Source: Lachnospira sp. UBA3790
GTDB taxonomy: Bacteria; Bacillota; Clostridia; Lachnospirales; Lachnospiraceae
DNA length: 64,000 bases
Assembly (NCBI GenBank): GCA_002369135.1
Contig: DFEY01000003.1
Span: forward strand, 147,062 to 211,061
Direction of reading: 5' to 3'
Shown here: piece by piece, positions 50,614-59,138 of the stretch
Numbering within the stretch: position 1 is the stretch's first letter
How the letters are laid out: each line of letters opens with the position of its first letter
Translations under genes and position numbers: made by a program
The notes under the pieces: generated by a model
Seen by the model: the letters and a program-made list of their open reading frames with translations, nothing else
Database searches by the model: none
Told to the model about the DNA's origin: nothing

Positions 50614-51717
50614 ATGGCAAATAAAAGAGATTATTATGAAGTCTTAGGCGTAGACAAAAACGCCAGTGAGGCTGAAATAAAAAAAGCATACAGAAATGTT
50701 GCTAAGAAATATCATCCAGATGTGAATGCCGACAAAGATGAAAAGACTAAAGAAGAAGCAGCAGCAAAGTTCAAAGAAGCATCTGAAGCCTATGCTGTAC
50801 TAAGTGATGCTGAGAAGCGTAAACAGTACGATCAGTTTGGTCACGCAGCATTTGAAGGTGGAAACCCAGGTGCAGGATTTGATTTTACTCAGTTTGACTT
50901 TGGCGATATCTTTGGCGGATTCGGCGACATCTTCGGTGACATTTTTGGTGGAGGCGGACGTAGAGGTCGCAGTAACGGACCTATGCGTGGAGCTGATGTG
51001 CGTATTATGATGCGAATTTCTTTTGAGGAAGCAATTCGAGGCGTTAAAAAGAAAATCAAGATTGACTTCAAGGAAGACTGTGAATCATGTCACGGCACAG
51101 GAGCCAAAGCAGGAACTTCACCTGAGACCTGTCCAAAGTGTGGCGGTCAGGGAATGGTTACTGTTCAAAGACAGACTATGCTTGGTGTAATGCAATCAAC
51201 CACTCCTTGTCCAGATTGTAACGGAACAGGCCAGATCATTAAGGAGAAATGTCCTGACTGTGGAGGCATCGGCTGGAAGCAGACTAAGAAGGAGATTGAG
51301 GTTGACATACCAGCGGGCGTTGATGATATGAACATGGTTAGAATCCACGGCAAAGGTGAGCCAGGAACTAACGGCGGACCTCGAGGTGATTTGCTTGTTA
51401 ATATTAGAGTTACGCCTTCGGCAAAATTCGGTCGTGAGGGAATGGATATTTACACAAATGAGCACATTTCATTTGCACAAGCCGCTTTGGGCGCAGAGTT
51501 GATGGTGGACACAGTGGATGGTCCAGTGAAGACTACTGTGAAAGCAGGAACACAAAACGGTACCCGCATTAGACTAAAAGGTAAGGGTGTTTGCAATGTT
51601 CACAATCCAAAGAGCAGAGGAAACCATTACATTACTTTTGAAGTAGATGTTCCTAAGAAGATGAACTCAAAGCAGAAGGAAGCACTTAGGGCTTTTGATG
51701 AAACAATGAAGAAATAA
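50614..51717 (+). CDS. dnaJ: Chaperone protein DnaJ
   Basis: A 367-residue type I Hsp40: J domain with the HPD motif in KKYHPDVNADKDE, a Gly/Phe-rich segment (FDFTQFDFGDIFGGFGDIFGDIFGGGG), the zinc domain with four CxxCxGxG repeats (CESCHGTG, CPKCGGQG, CPDCNGTG, CPDCGGIG), and the C-terminal substrate domain. Full length. Last gene of the heat-shock operon. Confidence 0.98.
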   Translation: MANKRDYYEVLGVDKNASEAEIKKAYRNVAKKYHPDVNADKDEKTKEEAAAKFKEASEAYAVLSDAEKRKQYDQFGHAAFEGGNPGAGFDFTQFDFGDIFGGFGDIFGDIFGGGGRRGRSNGPMRGADVRIMMRISFEEAIRGVKKKIKIDFKEDCESCHGTGAKAGTSPETCPKCGGQGMVTVQRQTMLGVMQSTTPCPDCNGTGQIIKEKCPDCGGIGWKQTKKEIEVDIPAGVDDMNMVRIHGKGEPGTNGGPRGDLLVNIRVTPSAKFGREGMDIYTNEHISFAQAALGAELMVDTVDGPVKTTVKAGTQNGTRIRLKGKGVCNVHNPKSRGNHYITFEVDVPKKMNSKQKEALRAFDETMKK

Positions 51718-51780
51718 TAATTTCAAGCGAATTGAGAGGGTTAGTAACTTGAGATTATAACGATTAAAAAAGAACTTGGA

Positions 51781-51820
51781 GAGAAACACAGGGTGAACTA
51801 TGTCTGTGTTTCTCTTTTTT
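51781..51820 (+). terminator. Rho-independent terminator of the heat-shock operon
   Basis: GAGAAACACAG / CTGTGTTTCTC stem, 12-base loop, six T. Confidence 0.9.
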
Positions 51821-51891
51821 GTGCGAATAAATAGGAGGTATATAAATAGAAAGTGCGAAAAAAGGGGGATTCAAATAAAAATGAAAAGGAG

Positions 51892-51928
51892 TTGAAAAAT
51901 AATTATATTATATGTATAATATAATTAT
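51892..51928 (+). promoter_or_regulatory. Promoter and palindromic operator of the toxin-antitoxin pair
   Basis: TTGAAA (51892-51897), 17 bases, TATAAT (51915-51920). A perfect inverted repeat with 14-base arms (ATAATTATATTATA, TG centre) spans 51899-51928, covering the spacer and -10. This is the expected autoregulatory site for a ribbon-helix-helix antitoxin. Confidence 0.75.
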
Positions 51929-51939
51929 CAAAAGAAAAC

Positions 51940-52233
51940 ATGGAGATTCAATTTGAATGGGATTATTCGAAAAACATTAAAAACAAGAAAAAACATGATA
52001 TTTTATTTGAAGAGGCTGTAACAGTGTTTTATGACGATAATGCTTTATTATACTGTGATCCAGAACACTCAGAAGAAGAGGAAAGGTTTTTGTTATTGGG
52101 GTACACTAGTACTAATATTATATGCATTGTCAGTCATTGTTATAGAGAAGATAAAGTTATAAGAATTATATCAGCTAGAAAAGCTACAAAAGAAGAACGA
52201 GAAGAATACTATAGGTATAATGGAGGTAAATAG
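51940..52233 (+). CDS. brnT: BrnT family toxin
   Basis: A 97-residue RelE-fold ribonuclease toxin. FEWDYSKNIKNKKKHDILFEEAVTVFYD matches the BrnT start (FEWDxxKxxxNxxKHGIxFEEA), and the conserved RIISARKATKEEREEYYRY end carries the basic and Tyr residues used for RNA cleavage. It has a very short leader and no Shine-Dalgarno sequence, whereas the antitoxin has a strong one, a bias that would keep antitoxin in excess. Confidence 0.88.
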   Translation: MEIQFEWDYSKNIKNKKKHDILFEEAVTVFYDDNALLYCDPEHSEEEERFLLLGYTSTNIICIVSHCYREDKVIRIISARKATKEEREEYYRYNGGK

Positions 52234-52234
52234 T

Positions 52235-52444
52235 ATGAGAGATGAATATGATTTAAAGAACCTTAAACCGCGCAGAAACCCATACGTGAAAAAACTAAAA
52301 AAACAGGTAACCATCAATCTAAATATTGAGACTATTGAATACTTTAAAGATCTTTCAGGGGAATTAGGAATACCATATCAGACATTGATTAATATGTATC
52401 TAAATGATTGCGTCAAACAGAAAAAAAGATTAAAATTTGACTAA
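52235..52444 (+). CDS. brnA: BrnA/CopG-type antitoxin
   Basis: A 69-residue ribbon-helix-helix protein. The N-terminal region (YDLKNLKPRRNPYVKKLKKQ) probably binds the toxin or precedes the strand VTINLNIETIEYFKDLSGELGIPYQTLINMYLNDCV, the RHH DNA-binding unit. GGAGG at 52222-52226 lies inside the toxin gene and fixes the start at 52235. The order toxin-antitoxin is that of brnTA modules. Confidence 0.85.
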   Translation: MRDEYDLKNLKPRRNPYVKKLKKQVTINLNIETIEYFKDLSGELGIPYQTLINMYLNDCVKQKKRLKFD

Positions 52445-52469
52445 ATAGTTTTAAAGAGAGTAAATAGTT

Positions 52470-53441
52470 ATGAAGTGGAACAAGTATAAAATTAAAACAA
52501 CCACTGAGGCTACAGATTTTATTTGTGGCCTTTTAGTGAGTTTGGGAATAGTGGGAGCACAAGTAGAAGATAACAAACAGCTGACCGAAGAAGAAAAAGC
52601 CCAACAGTATGTAGATATACTTGCAGACTTACCAGAAGATGATGGAACGGCATATGTTTCTTTTTATACAAATGTCGATAGACATACTGGCGAGTCAGAT
52701 GATGAGGAATTGTTAAATAGTATTCGAGATGGTTTGAAATCAGCCAGTGAGTTTATGAACGTGGGTGAGGGCAGTATTGAGCACTCCACCACACAGGAAG
52801 AAGACTGGATCAACAACTGGAAGAAGTATTTTAAGTCATTTACTTGTGGCGACTTTTACATTAAGCCTACTTGGCAGAAGCGAGAGTCAGAGTATGACAG
52901 CTACAAAATGATTGAGATAGATCCAGGCACTGCATTTGGAACGGGCAAGCATGACACCACACAGCTTTGTATTAAGAACTTGTGCAAGTACGTGAAACCT
53001 GGCGATAAAGTTTTGGACTTGGGATGCGGTAGTGGAATCTTGTCTATCGTTGCAAAAATGCTAGATGCTAGCCGAATTGATATGAACGATATAGATGAAG
53101 CAGCGGTGCGCGCGTCAAAGGAAAACTTTGAGATGAACCATTTGTCTCTCGATAATGTAAACATTGCGTGCGAAAACGTGATAGATGATGAGGCGGCCAA
53201 GGCAAAGTATGAGGGAGAAAAATACGATGTTGTGGTTGCTAACATCCTAGCAGATGTTATAATTCCTATTGCGGGGTTTGTGGACAAATTCCTAAAACCA
53301 GGAGCCATTTTTATCTCATCTGGAATCATTTATATGAAAGAAGATGACGTTAAAAAAGCAATAGAAGATAACGGAAACCTAGAGGTGGTTGAAGTAACAA
53401 AACAGGGCGATTGGGTTTCAATCGTAGCAAAGAGAAAATAG
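52470..53441 (+). CDS. prmA: Ribosomal protein L11 methyltransferase
   Basis: A 323-residue methyltransferase that trimethylates L11. The N-terminal substrate domain (about 1-130) ends at DWINNWKKYFKSF; the SAM domain has GTAFGTGKHDTT, VLDLGCGSGILSIV and VVANILADVI. Normal length. It precedes rsmE by 21 bases. Confidence 0.95.
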   Translation: MKWNKYKIKTTTEATDFICGLLVSLGIVGAQVEDNKQLTEEEKAQQYVDILADLPEDDGTAYVSFYTNVDRHTGESDDEELLNSIRDGLKSASEFMNVGEGSIEHSTTQEEDWINNWKKYFKSFTCGDFYIKPTWQKRESEYDSYKMIEIDPGTAFGTGKHDTTQLCIKNLCKYVKPGDKVLDLGCGSGILSIVAKMLDASRIDMNDIDEAAVRASKENFEMNHLSLDNVNIACENVIDDEAAKAKYEGEKYDVVVANILADVIIPIAGFVDKFLKPGAIFISSGIIYMKEDDVKKAIEDNGNLEVVEVTKQGDWVSIVAKRK

Positions 53442-53462
53442 CCCCACCAATTTGGAGAAAAG

Positions 53463-54197
53463 ATGTATAGATTTTTTGTAAACGAAAATCAAATAGGAAA
53501 TGAAAGCATCACTATCGAAGGTAGTGATGTTAATCATATAAAAAATGTGCTTCGCATGAAACAGGGCGAAACTATTTTGGTGTCTGATGGAAACGACAAC
53601 GAGTACGTTTGCGAGATTGAAGAAATATCAGATACAGTCACAGCAAAGATTGTAGATATGAATAAACAATCGAGAGAACTTCCAATCAAGGTTACTTTGT
53701 TCCAGGCGCTTCCAAAGAGCGACAAGATGGAAACTGTCATCCAAAAGATGATTGAGCTAGGAGCGGTGGAGATAGTTCCCGTTAAGACTTCTAGATGCAT
53801 CGTAAAACTTGATGACAAGAAAGCGACAAAGAAAGTTGCAAGATGGAACGAGATTGCAAAGTCTGCAGCAAAGCAGTCGAAGCGTGGAATCATTCCAACA
53901 GTCTCAGATGTTATGACTTACGACCAGGCACTAGAAAAAGCGAAGGAAATGGACACCATACTTTTCCCATATGAGGGAGCAGAAGATATAGATCACACTC
54001 GTGAAATTTTTGGTAAAATAGATAAGGGCGCGAGCATCGCTATCTTTATAGGCCCAGAGGGCGGCTTCTCCGTGGAAGAAGTCAAAAAGGCAGAAGATGC
54101 CGGCGCACAGGAAATCACACTAGGAAATAGAATCTTAAGAACAGAGACAGCAGGCATGATGATTATGTCAGTTCTTATGTATTTATTTGAGGAATAG
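53463..54197 (+). CDS. rsmE: 16S rRNA (uracil1498-N3)-methyltransferase
   Basis: A 244-residue SPOUT methyltransferase with an N-terminal PUA-like domain (MYRFFVNENQ ... HIKNVLRMKQGETILVSDG) and the knotted SAM site FIGPEGGFSVEEV ... LGNRILRTETAG. Usual neighbour of prmA. Confidence 0.96.
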   Translation: MYRFFVNENQIGNESITIEGSDVNHIKNVLRMKQGETILVSDGNDNEYVCEIEEISDTVTAKIVDMNKQSRELPIKVTLFQALPKSDKMETVIQKMIELGAVEIVPVKTSRCIVKLDDKKATKKVARWNEIAKSAAKQSKRGIIPTVSDVMTYDQALEKAKEMDTILFPYEGAEDIDHTREIFGKIDKGASIAIFIGPEGGFSVEEVKKAEDAGAQEITLGNRILRTETAGMMIMSVLMYLFEE

Positions 54198-54230
54198 AGC
54201 CCTCATATATTTAGGCAAAAGGAAAATAAG

Positions 54231-55385
54231 ATGAGTATTTATTTTGACAATGCAGCAACCACAAAGGTCTCAGACAAAGTGGCTAACATAGTGGAAAAAG
54301 TAATGAAGGATGACTTTGGAAATCCTTCATCTCTTCATATGGCTGGATTTGACGCAGAAAAATATATAAAAGAAGCTAAGTCAGAGATTGCCAAAATCCT
54401 AAAAGCAGACGACAAAGAAATCTTTTTCACATCAGGTGGAACAGAGTCAAATAACTTAGCGCTAATAGGAGCAGCAGATGCTAACAAGAGAGCTGGTAAC
54501 AAAGTTCTAGTATCTGCAATCGAGCATCCATCGGTAAAAACTACAGCTAAGCATCTAGAAGACTTAGGCTTTGATGTAATCTACCTTCCAGTAGATGAAG
54601 ATGGTGTGGTGAAGATGGACGCACTAAAAGATGCTATGGATGATGACACTATCTTAGTTTCTGTTATGCATGTAAACAACGAGATTGGTTCAATCCAACC
54701 AATCGACGAAATAGGAGAATATATCAAGTCAGTTAACCCAAAGGTTGTGTATCACGTAGATGCTATTCAGTCTTTTGGAAAACTGGATGTTAAACCTAAA
54801 AATGCAAAAATAGATTTGCTATCAGTAAGTGGTCATAAGATTCACGGACCAAAGGGAATAGGCTTCATATACATTAAGAATGGTACAAAGATTAATCCTA
54901 TTATCTTTGGCGGAGGCCAGCAGGAAGCTATGAGATCTGGTACTGAAAATGTGCCAGGAATAGCAGGACTAGGGGTAGCGGCAAAGGATGCGTATGAAAA
55001 CCTAGAAGAGAACACTAAAAAGCTAACAGAGCTAAAAGATTATTTGATAGATAAACTAGACGCAATGGATGGCGTACAGGTTAACAGCAAAAAGGGAACT
55101 GATGGAGCGCCACACATTGTAAGCGCAAGCTTCAAAGATGTAGGATCTGAAGTATTGCTACACGCGCTTGAGGATAAGGGAATCTTTGTCTCAGCCGGAA
55201 GTGCTTGCTCGTCAAATAAGCCGGCCATCAGCTACGTGCTTCAGGCAATAAACTTAGACGAAGACCTACTTAAATCAACCATTAGATTTAGCTTCAATGC
55301 AGATAACACAAAAGAAGAAATAGATGAGACAGTAGAAGCGCTAAACGAACTTCTACCAATATTAAAGAAATACGTGAGGAAATAA
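54231..55385 (+). CDS. Cysteine desulfurase (NifS/IscS type)
   Basis: A 384-residue PLP enzyme that takes sulfur from cysteine. YFDNAATTKVSDKV, the lysine in SGHKIHGPKGIGF (Lys203) and the catalytic Cys326 in SAGSACSSNKP are present; the long flexible Cys loop marks it as IscS/NifS rather than SufS type. Its stop overlaps the thiI start (ATAATG), strong evidence that it is the sulfur donor for ThiI in 4-thiouridine synthesis. Confidence 0.95.
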   Translation: MSIYFDNAATTKVSDKVANIVEKVMKDDFGNPSSLHMAGFDAEKYIKEAKSEIAKILKADDKEIFFTSGGTESNNLALIGAADANKRAGNKVLVSAIEHPSVKTTAKHLEDLGFDVIYLPVDEDGVVKMDALKDAMDDDTILVSVMHVNNEIGSIQPIDEIGEYIKSVNPKVVYHVDAIQSFGKLDVKPKNAKIDLLSVSGHKIHGPKGIGFIYIKNGTKINPIIFGGGQQEAMRSGTENVPGIAGLGVAAKDAYENLEENTKKLTELKDYLIDKLDAMDGVQVNSKKGTDGAPHIVSASFKDVGSEVLLHALEDKGIFVSAGSACSSNKPAISYVLQAINLDEDLLKSTIRFSFNADNTKEEIDETVEALNELLPILKKYVRK

Positions 55386-56563
55386 TGTACAAATCATTTT
55401 TAATCAAATACGCAGAGATTGGCGTAAAGGGAAAAAACAGATATATATTTGAGGACCAGCTAGTGAAGAACGCACAGCGTGCGCTTGATAAAATAGATGG
55501 CGACTTTAAGGTGCGTAAAGAGTACGGCCGAATTTATGCTGATGCAAATTCAGAATACGACTTCGACGAAGTAATAGACGCGCTTCAGCACGTGTTTGGT
55601 ATTGCTGGCATTTGTCCAATGATGCAGCTAGAACTAGTGGAGTACGACGAACTAGCAAAGGCTGTAGTTGATTTTGTGGACAAGGTTTATGAGAAGAAAG
55701 ACTTCACTTTCAAGGTGATGTCTAGACGTGCAAACAAAAACTACCCAATGGACTCAATGGAACTAAACATCGAGCTGGGTGGAGCAATCCTTGATGCGTT
55801 CCCAGAGCTTAAGGTAGATGTACATAAGCCAGACGTATTTGTAAATGTAGAAATTCGCGAGCATATAAATATCTACTCGGATATTATAAAAGGCCAGGGT
55901 GGACTTCCTGTAGGCACCGCCGGCAAAGGAATGTTGCTTCTTTCAGGTGGAATCGATTCACCTGTGGCCGGATGGATGGTAGCAAAGCGTGGAGTGAAAG
56001 TAGATGCAGTATATTTCCATGCGCCACCATATACTTCGGAGAGGGCAAAGCAAAAGGTAGTAGATCTAGCCAAGCTAGTTTCAAAATACTCAGGCGAGAT
56101 GAATTTGTATGTTGTAAACTTCACAGACATTCAAATGTACATTTACGATAAATGTCCACACGAAGAGCTAACAATCATAATGAGAAGATATATGATGAAG
56201 ATAGCCGAGGCCTTTGCCGAGAAAGAAGGCTCACAGTGCTTGATCACTGGAGAATCAATAGGCCAAGTGGCAAGTCAGACTACACAAAGTCTTGCTGCTA
56301 CAAACGAGGTTTGTACACTTCCAGTATTTAGACCGCTTATCGCATTTGATAAGCAAGAGATAGTGGATGTATCGCTAAAGATAGATACATACGAGACATC
56401 AATTCTTCCGTATGAGGATTGCTGTACAACATTTGTCGCAAAGCATCCGGTTACAAAGCCTAATATAGAGCGAATAAAAAAGTCCGAATTGAATTTGGCT
56501 GAAAAGATAGATGATATGATGGCTGAGGCCATCGAGAGTGCAGAGTTGATAAAGATTATGTAA
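55385..56563 (+). CDS. thiI: tRNA 4-thiouridine synthase
   Basis: A 392-residue protein with N-terminal ferredoxin-like and THUMP domains (to about 170) and a PP-loop AANH domain with LLSGGIDSPVAGWM. The C-terminal rhodanese domain found in E. coli ThiI is absent, as in most Firmicutes, where a dedicated NifS-type desulfurase supplies sulfur; that partner is the gene directly upstream. Ends at the 64-bp repeat array. Confidence 0.96.
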   Translation: MYKSFLIKYAEIGVKGKNRYIFEDQLVKNAQRALDKIDGDFKVRKEYGRIYADANSEYDFDEVIDALQHVFGIAGICPMMQLELVEYDELAKAVVDFVDKVYEKKDFTFKVMSRRANKNYPMDSMELNIELGGAILDAFPELKVDVHKPDVFVNVEIREHINIYSDIIKGQGGLPVGTAGKGMLLLSGGIDSPVAGWMVAKRGVKVDAVYFHAPPYTSERAKQKVVDLAKLVSKYSGEMNLYVVNFTDIQMYIYDKCPHEELTIIMRRYMMKIAEAFAEKEGSQCLITGESIGQVASQTTQSLAATNEVCTLPVFRPLIAFDKQEIVDVSLKIDTYETSILPYEDCCTTFVAKHPVTKPNIERIKKSELNLAEKIDDMMAEAIESAELIKIM

Positions 56564-56577
56564 TAATTTTTGTTTTA

Positions 56578-56933
56578 GGCAGATAAAACTGCAAAAACGT
56601 CAAATCATCTGCCCATAAATGATTAAGCTTCAATGTGGAAGGGCATATAAAATGGCAAAAGCGGCAAAATATATGCCCATAAATGATTAAGTTTCAATGT
56701 GGAAGGGCATATAAAATGGCAAAAGTGGCAAAATATATGCCCATAAATGATTAAGCTTCAATGTGGAAGGGCATATAAAATGGCAAAAGTGGCAAAATAT
56801 ATGCCCATAAATGATTAAGCTTCAATGTGGAAGGGCATATAAAATGGCAAAAGTGCTAAAATATATGCCCAGCAAAAAAATGAGAATAAAAAAACGGGCA
56901 TATGAAATGGTAAAAGCGGCAAAATATATGCCC
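56578..56933. repeat. Tandem array of 64-bp hairpin repeats
   Basis: The unit is a 38-base hairpin (9-bp stem GGGCATATA / TATATGCCC around a 20-base A-rich loop with two GGCAAAA) plus a 26-base spacer containing GATTAAGCTTCAATG. Copies begin at 56641, 56705 and 56769 (full), 56833 and 56896 (hairpin only, new spacers), and a diverged first copy at 56578 whose stem is GGCAGAT / ATCTGCC, changed on both sides so that pairing is kept. Another copy lies at 63952. The array fills the space between the convergent thiI and HPr-like genes. The rest of 56564-56996 holds only the HPr-like gene's terminator. Confidence 0.9.
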
Positions 56934-56947
56934 ATAAATAAAAACAA

Positions 56948-56974
56948 TAAAAAAGCGCTACTGAAAAGTAGCGC
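56948..56974 (-). terminator. Rho-independent terminator of the HPr-like gene
   Basis: On the minus strand GCGCTACT-TTTC-AGTAGCGC followed by six T. Confidence 0.88.
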
Positions 56975-56996
56975 AATTTACTTTAAAAATCATTAA

Positions 56997-57227
56997 TTAT
57001 GCAAGATATGGTGCAAGTACTTCCATAACCTCGTCGATATTATCTTCGCTGTGAATGTTTAATTCGATAGGTTTTGAAAGGTCTAGACTGAAGATACCCA
57101 TAATAGACTTAGCGTCGATTACGTATCTGCCAGACACCAAATCAAAATCGCTGTCAAACTTAGCAATATCGTTAACAAATGATTTAACTTTATCAATTGA
57201 ACCTAAATTAATTGTAACAGTTTTCAT
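56997..57227 (-). CDS. HPr-like protein without the active-site histidine
   Basis: A 76-residue HPr-fold protein. The Ser46-type region is clear (VIDAKSIMGIFSLDLSKPI), but the active-site loop where HPr has GIHARPA reads LGSIDKVKSFV, with no His. It therefore cannot carry phosphate in the sugar PTS from EI, but could still be phosphorylated on Ser by HPr kinase, as Crh is in Bacillus. A regulatory role in carbon catabolite control is inferred. It has its own promoter and terminator. Confidence 0.85.
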   Translation of the reverse strand: MKTVTINLGSIDKVKSFVNDIAKFDSDFDLVSGRYVIDAKSIMGIFSLDLSKPIELNIHSEDNIDEVMEVLAPYLA

Positions 57228-57262
57228 AAAGTGTACCTCACTTTCATTTTCTATCCGAAATC

Positions 57263-57291
57263 ATATTATCACGGATTGTTGTATTTAACAA
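57263..57291 (-). promoter_or_regulatory. Predicted promoter of the HPr-like gene, with direct repeats
   Basis: On the minus strand TTGTTA (57286-57291), 17 bases, TAATAT (57263-57268). The 10-base word TATCACGGAT occurs twice, at 57267-57276 (next to the -10) and 57302-57311 (upstream of the -35), 35 bases apart, a possible operator pair. Confidence 0.55.
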
Positions 57292-57351
57292 GAGCGAATA
57301 ATATCACGGATAATTCCAAAAGGCAAGAGAGAAATAGTAAAAGGAGCAAAT

Positions 57352-58731
57352 TTGAAGAGAGTATCATTTCACAACTTAGGTTGTAAGGTAAATGCATACG
57401 AGACGGCTGCCATGGAGCAGAAGTTACAAGATGCCGGCTACGAAGTAGTCACTTTTAATGAGCCTGCAGATATTGTAATAGTAAACACTTGCTCCGTTAC
57501 AAATATGGCGGATAAGAAATCGCGTCAAATGCTTCACCGCGCAAAGCGTAAAAACCCTGATGCGCTAGTGATAGCGGCGGGATGTTATGTTCAGACAAAA
57601 ACTGACGAAGTAAAAGCAGACGAAGCAGTAGATGTGATAGTGGGTAACAATGAAAAGAAAAATATCGTTCAGATAATAGAAAATGCTATAAAAGAAGCTG
57701 AATGCAACACAAGCAAACAAAACGAATATGTTATAGACATCAATAATACTGACGAATACGAAGAAATGGATATGGCAACTATCACAGAGCACACAAGAGC
57801 CCATATCAAGATCCAGGACGGATGCAATAACTTCTGTTCATACTGCATTATTCCATACGCAAGGGGAAGAGTGCGTAGCCGTGACTTTGAGAGTACCAAA
57901 AAAGAGGCACAGGAACTGGTAAACTCGAGCTACAAAGAAATAGTAATTACAGGTATAGAAGTATCCACGTACGATTTTGACGGCAAAAAGCTAATAGATG
58001 TAGTGGAAGAACTAAACAAAATAGAAGGGCTAGAGAGAATTCGACTAAGTTCTCTAAATCCAGACATAATAACAGACGAATTTGCTAGGAGACTAAGCAA
58101 ATGTGAAAAGATCTGTCCACATTTCCATCTTTCGATGCAAAGTGGATGTGATAAGACCTTAAAGGACATGAATCGCCACTATACAAGCGCTGAATACCTA
58201 GCAAAAGTGGAAATCCTACGCAAATACTTTGACGATCCAGCCATCACTACGGATATAATAGTGGGATTCCCGGGCGAGAGCGACAAAGACTTCGAAACTA
58301 CACTAGATACAGTTAAAAAAGCTAAGTTTTATCAAATTCATGTGTTTAAATACTCAAGACGCGATGGAACGGTAGCTTCTGGCATGGATAATCAAGTAGA
58401 CGAGCAAATAAAGAACGAGCGAAGCGAGAGATTAATTGCCCTTGCGGATGAATTGCAGACGGAATATGAGCAGCAGTTCTTAGGTACAGAGCAAGAAGTG
58501 CTATTTGAAGAGGAAATAGACATAGACGATGCTAAATATATGGTAGGACATACGAAAAACTACCTTCAAGTAGCGATAAATTTGGACCAGAATAATGCAG
58601 AATCAGACGAAAATGACAAAATAAGTCAAGAAAACAGTACAAATCACGTAGAAAACCTACAAAATACCATAAAAAAAGTCAATTTAACAGATTTACATAA
58701 AAACCATATAATACTTGCAAGAAACCTTTAA
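57352..58731 (+). CDS. mtaB: tRNA threonylcarbamoyladenosine methylthiotransferase
   Basis: A 459-residue radical SAM methylthiotransferase making ms2t6A37. N-terminal UPF0004 domain with Cys at GCKVN, NTCSVTN and GCYVQ; radical SAM cluster CNNFCSYCIIPYARG; C-terminal TRAM region. The start is TTG at 57352 with AAAGGAG 6 bases upstream. The TRAM part is split by an acidic, Asn-rich insert of about 30 residues (QNNAESDENDKISQENSTN...), which is unusual. Confidence 0.93.
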   Translation: MKRVSFHNLGCKVNAYETAAMEQKLQDAGYEVVTFNEPADIVIVNTCSVTNMADKKSRQMLHRAKRKNPDALVIAAGCYVQTKTDEVKADEAVDVIVGNNEKKNIVQIIENAIKEAECNTSKQNEYVIDINNTDEYEEMDMATITEHTRAHIKIQDGCNNFCSYCIIPYARGRVRSRDFESTKKEAQELVNSSYKEIVITGIEVSTYDFDGKKLIDVVEELNKIEGLERIRLSSLNPDIITDEFARRLSKCEKICPHFHLSMQSGCDKTLKDMNRHYTSAEYLAKVEILRKYFDDPAITTDIIVGFPGESDKDFETTLDTVKKAKFYQIHVFKYSRRDGTVASGMDNQVDEQIKNERSERLIALADELQTEYEQQFLGTEQEVLFEEEIDIDDAKYMVGHTKNYLQVAINLDQNNAESDENDKISQENSTNHVENLQNTIKKVNLTDLHKNHIILARNL

Positions 58732-58786
58732 ATATAATAAAATTAGAAAGGTAGAATGTCATAAAAAAGACAAAGGACGGATTGAT

Positions 58787-59047
58787 ATGAGCGATTTAGG
58801 AAATACTCAATTTTTCGAGGTTCCACAGGACCAAACAATAAGTGCATCTGATGTTTTGCGTCAGGTTTACGATGCTTTGGCTGAAAAAGGTTATAACCCA
58901 GTAAATCAGATAGTTGGTTACATTATGAGTGGTGATCCTACATATATCACTAGTCATAAGAATGCCAGAAGTTTGATTATGAAGGTTGAACGTGACGAAC
59001 TAATTGAGGAGACAGTAAAATATTATATCGAGAATAAACTTCAGTAA
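58787..59047 (+). CDS. ireB: IreB family regulatory phosphoprotein
   Basis: An 86-residue protein of the IreB/YrzL (DUF965) family: TQFFEVPQDQTISASDVLRQVYDALAEKGYNPVNQIVGYIMSGDPTYITSHKNAR is nearly the family consensus. In Enterococcus it is a substrate of the IreK Ser/Thr kinase and affects cephalosporin resistance. The start at 58787 follows AAAGGACGG. It is in the usual order ireB-ruvX-DUF1292. Confidence 0.93.
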   Translation: MSDLGNTQFFEVPQDQTISASDVLRQVYDALAEKGYNPVNQIVGYIMSGDPTYITSHKNARSLIMKVERDELIEETVKYYIENKLQ

Positions 59048-59138
59048 TAAACCTTGTAAATAGGTTTGTTTTTGGTGTTTTGTGTCCACATGCCATTGTT
59101 TAACGCAATGGCTTGTATAAAATTAGGGAAAAATATTT

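Noticed and set aside
45130..51820. Similar terminator stems (GGGAAACA and GAGAAACACAG) as a dispersed repeat
   Set aside because: The similarity is limited to a few bases of the stem and the loops differ; chance in AT-rich terminators is likely.
56578..56933. Possible CRISPR array
   Set aside because: The period is 64 bp and the sequence between the hairpins is itself repeated rather than unique; no cas genes are nearby.
56811..56996. Small open reading frame through the repeat array encoding a repeated basic peptide
   Set aside because: The 64-bp unit is not a multiple of three, so the frame changes with each copy; there is no ribosome site. It is an accident of the repeat.
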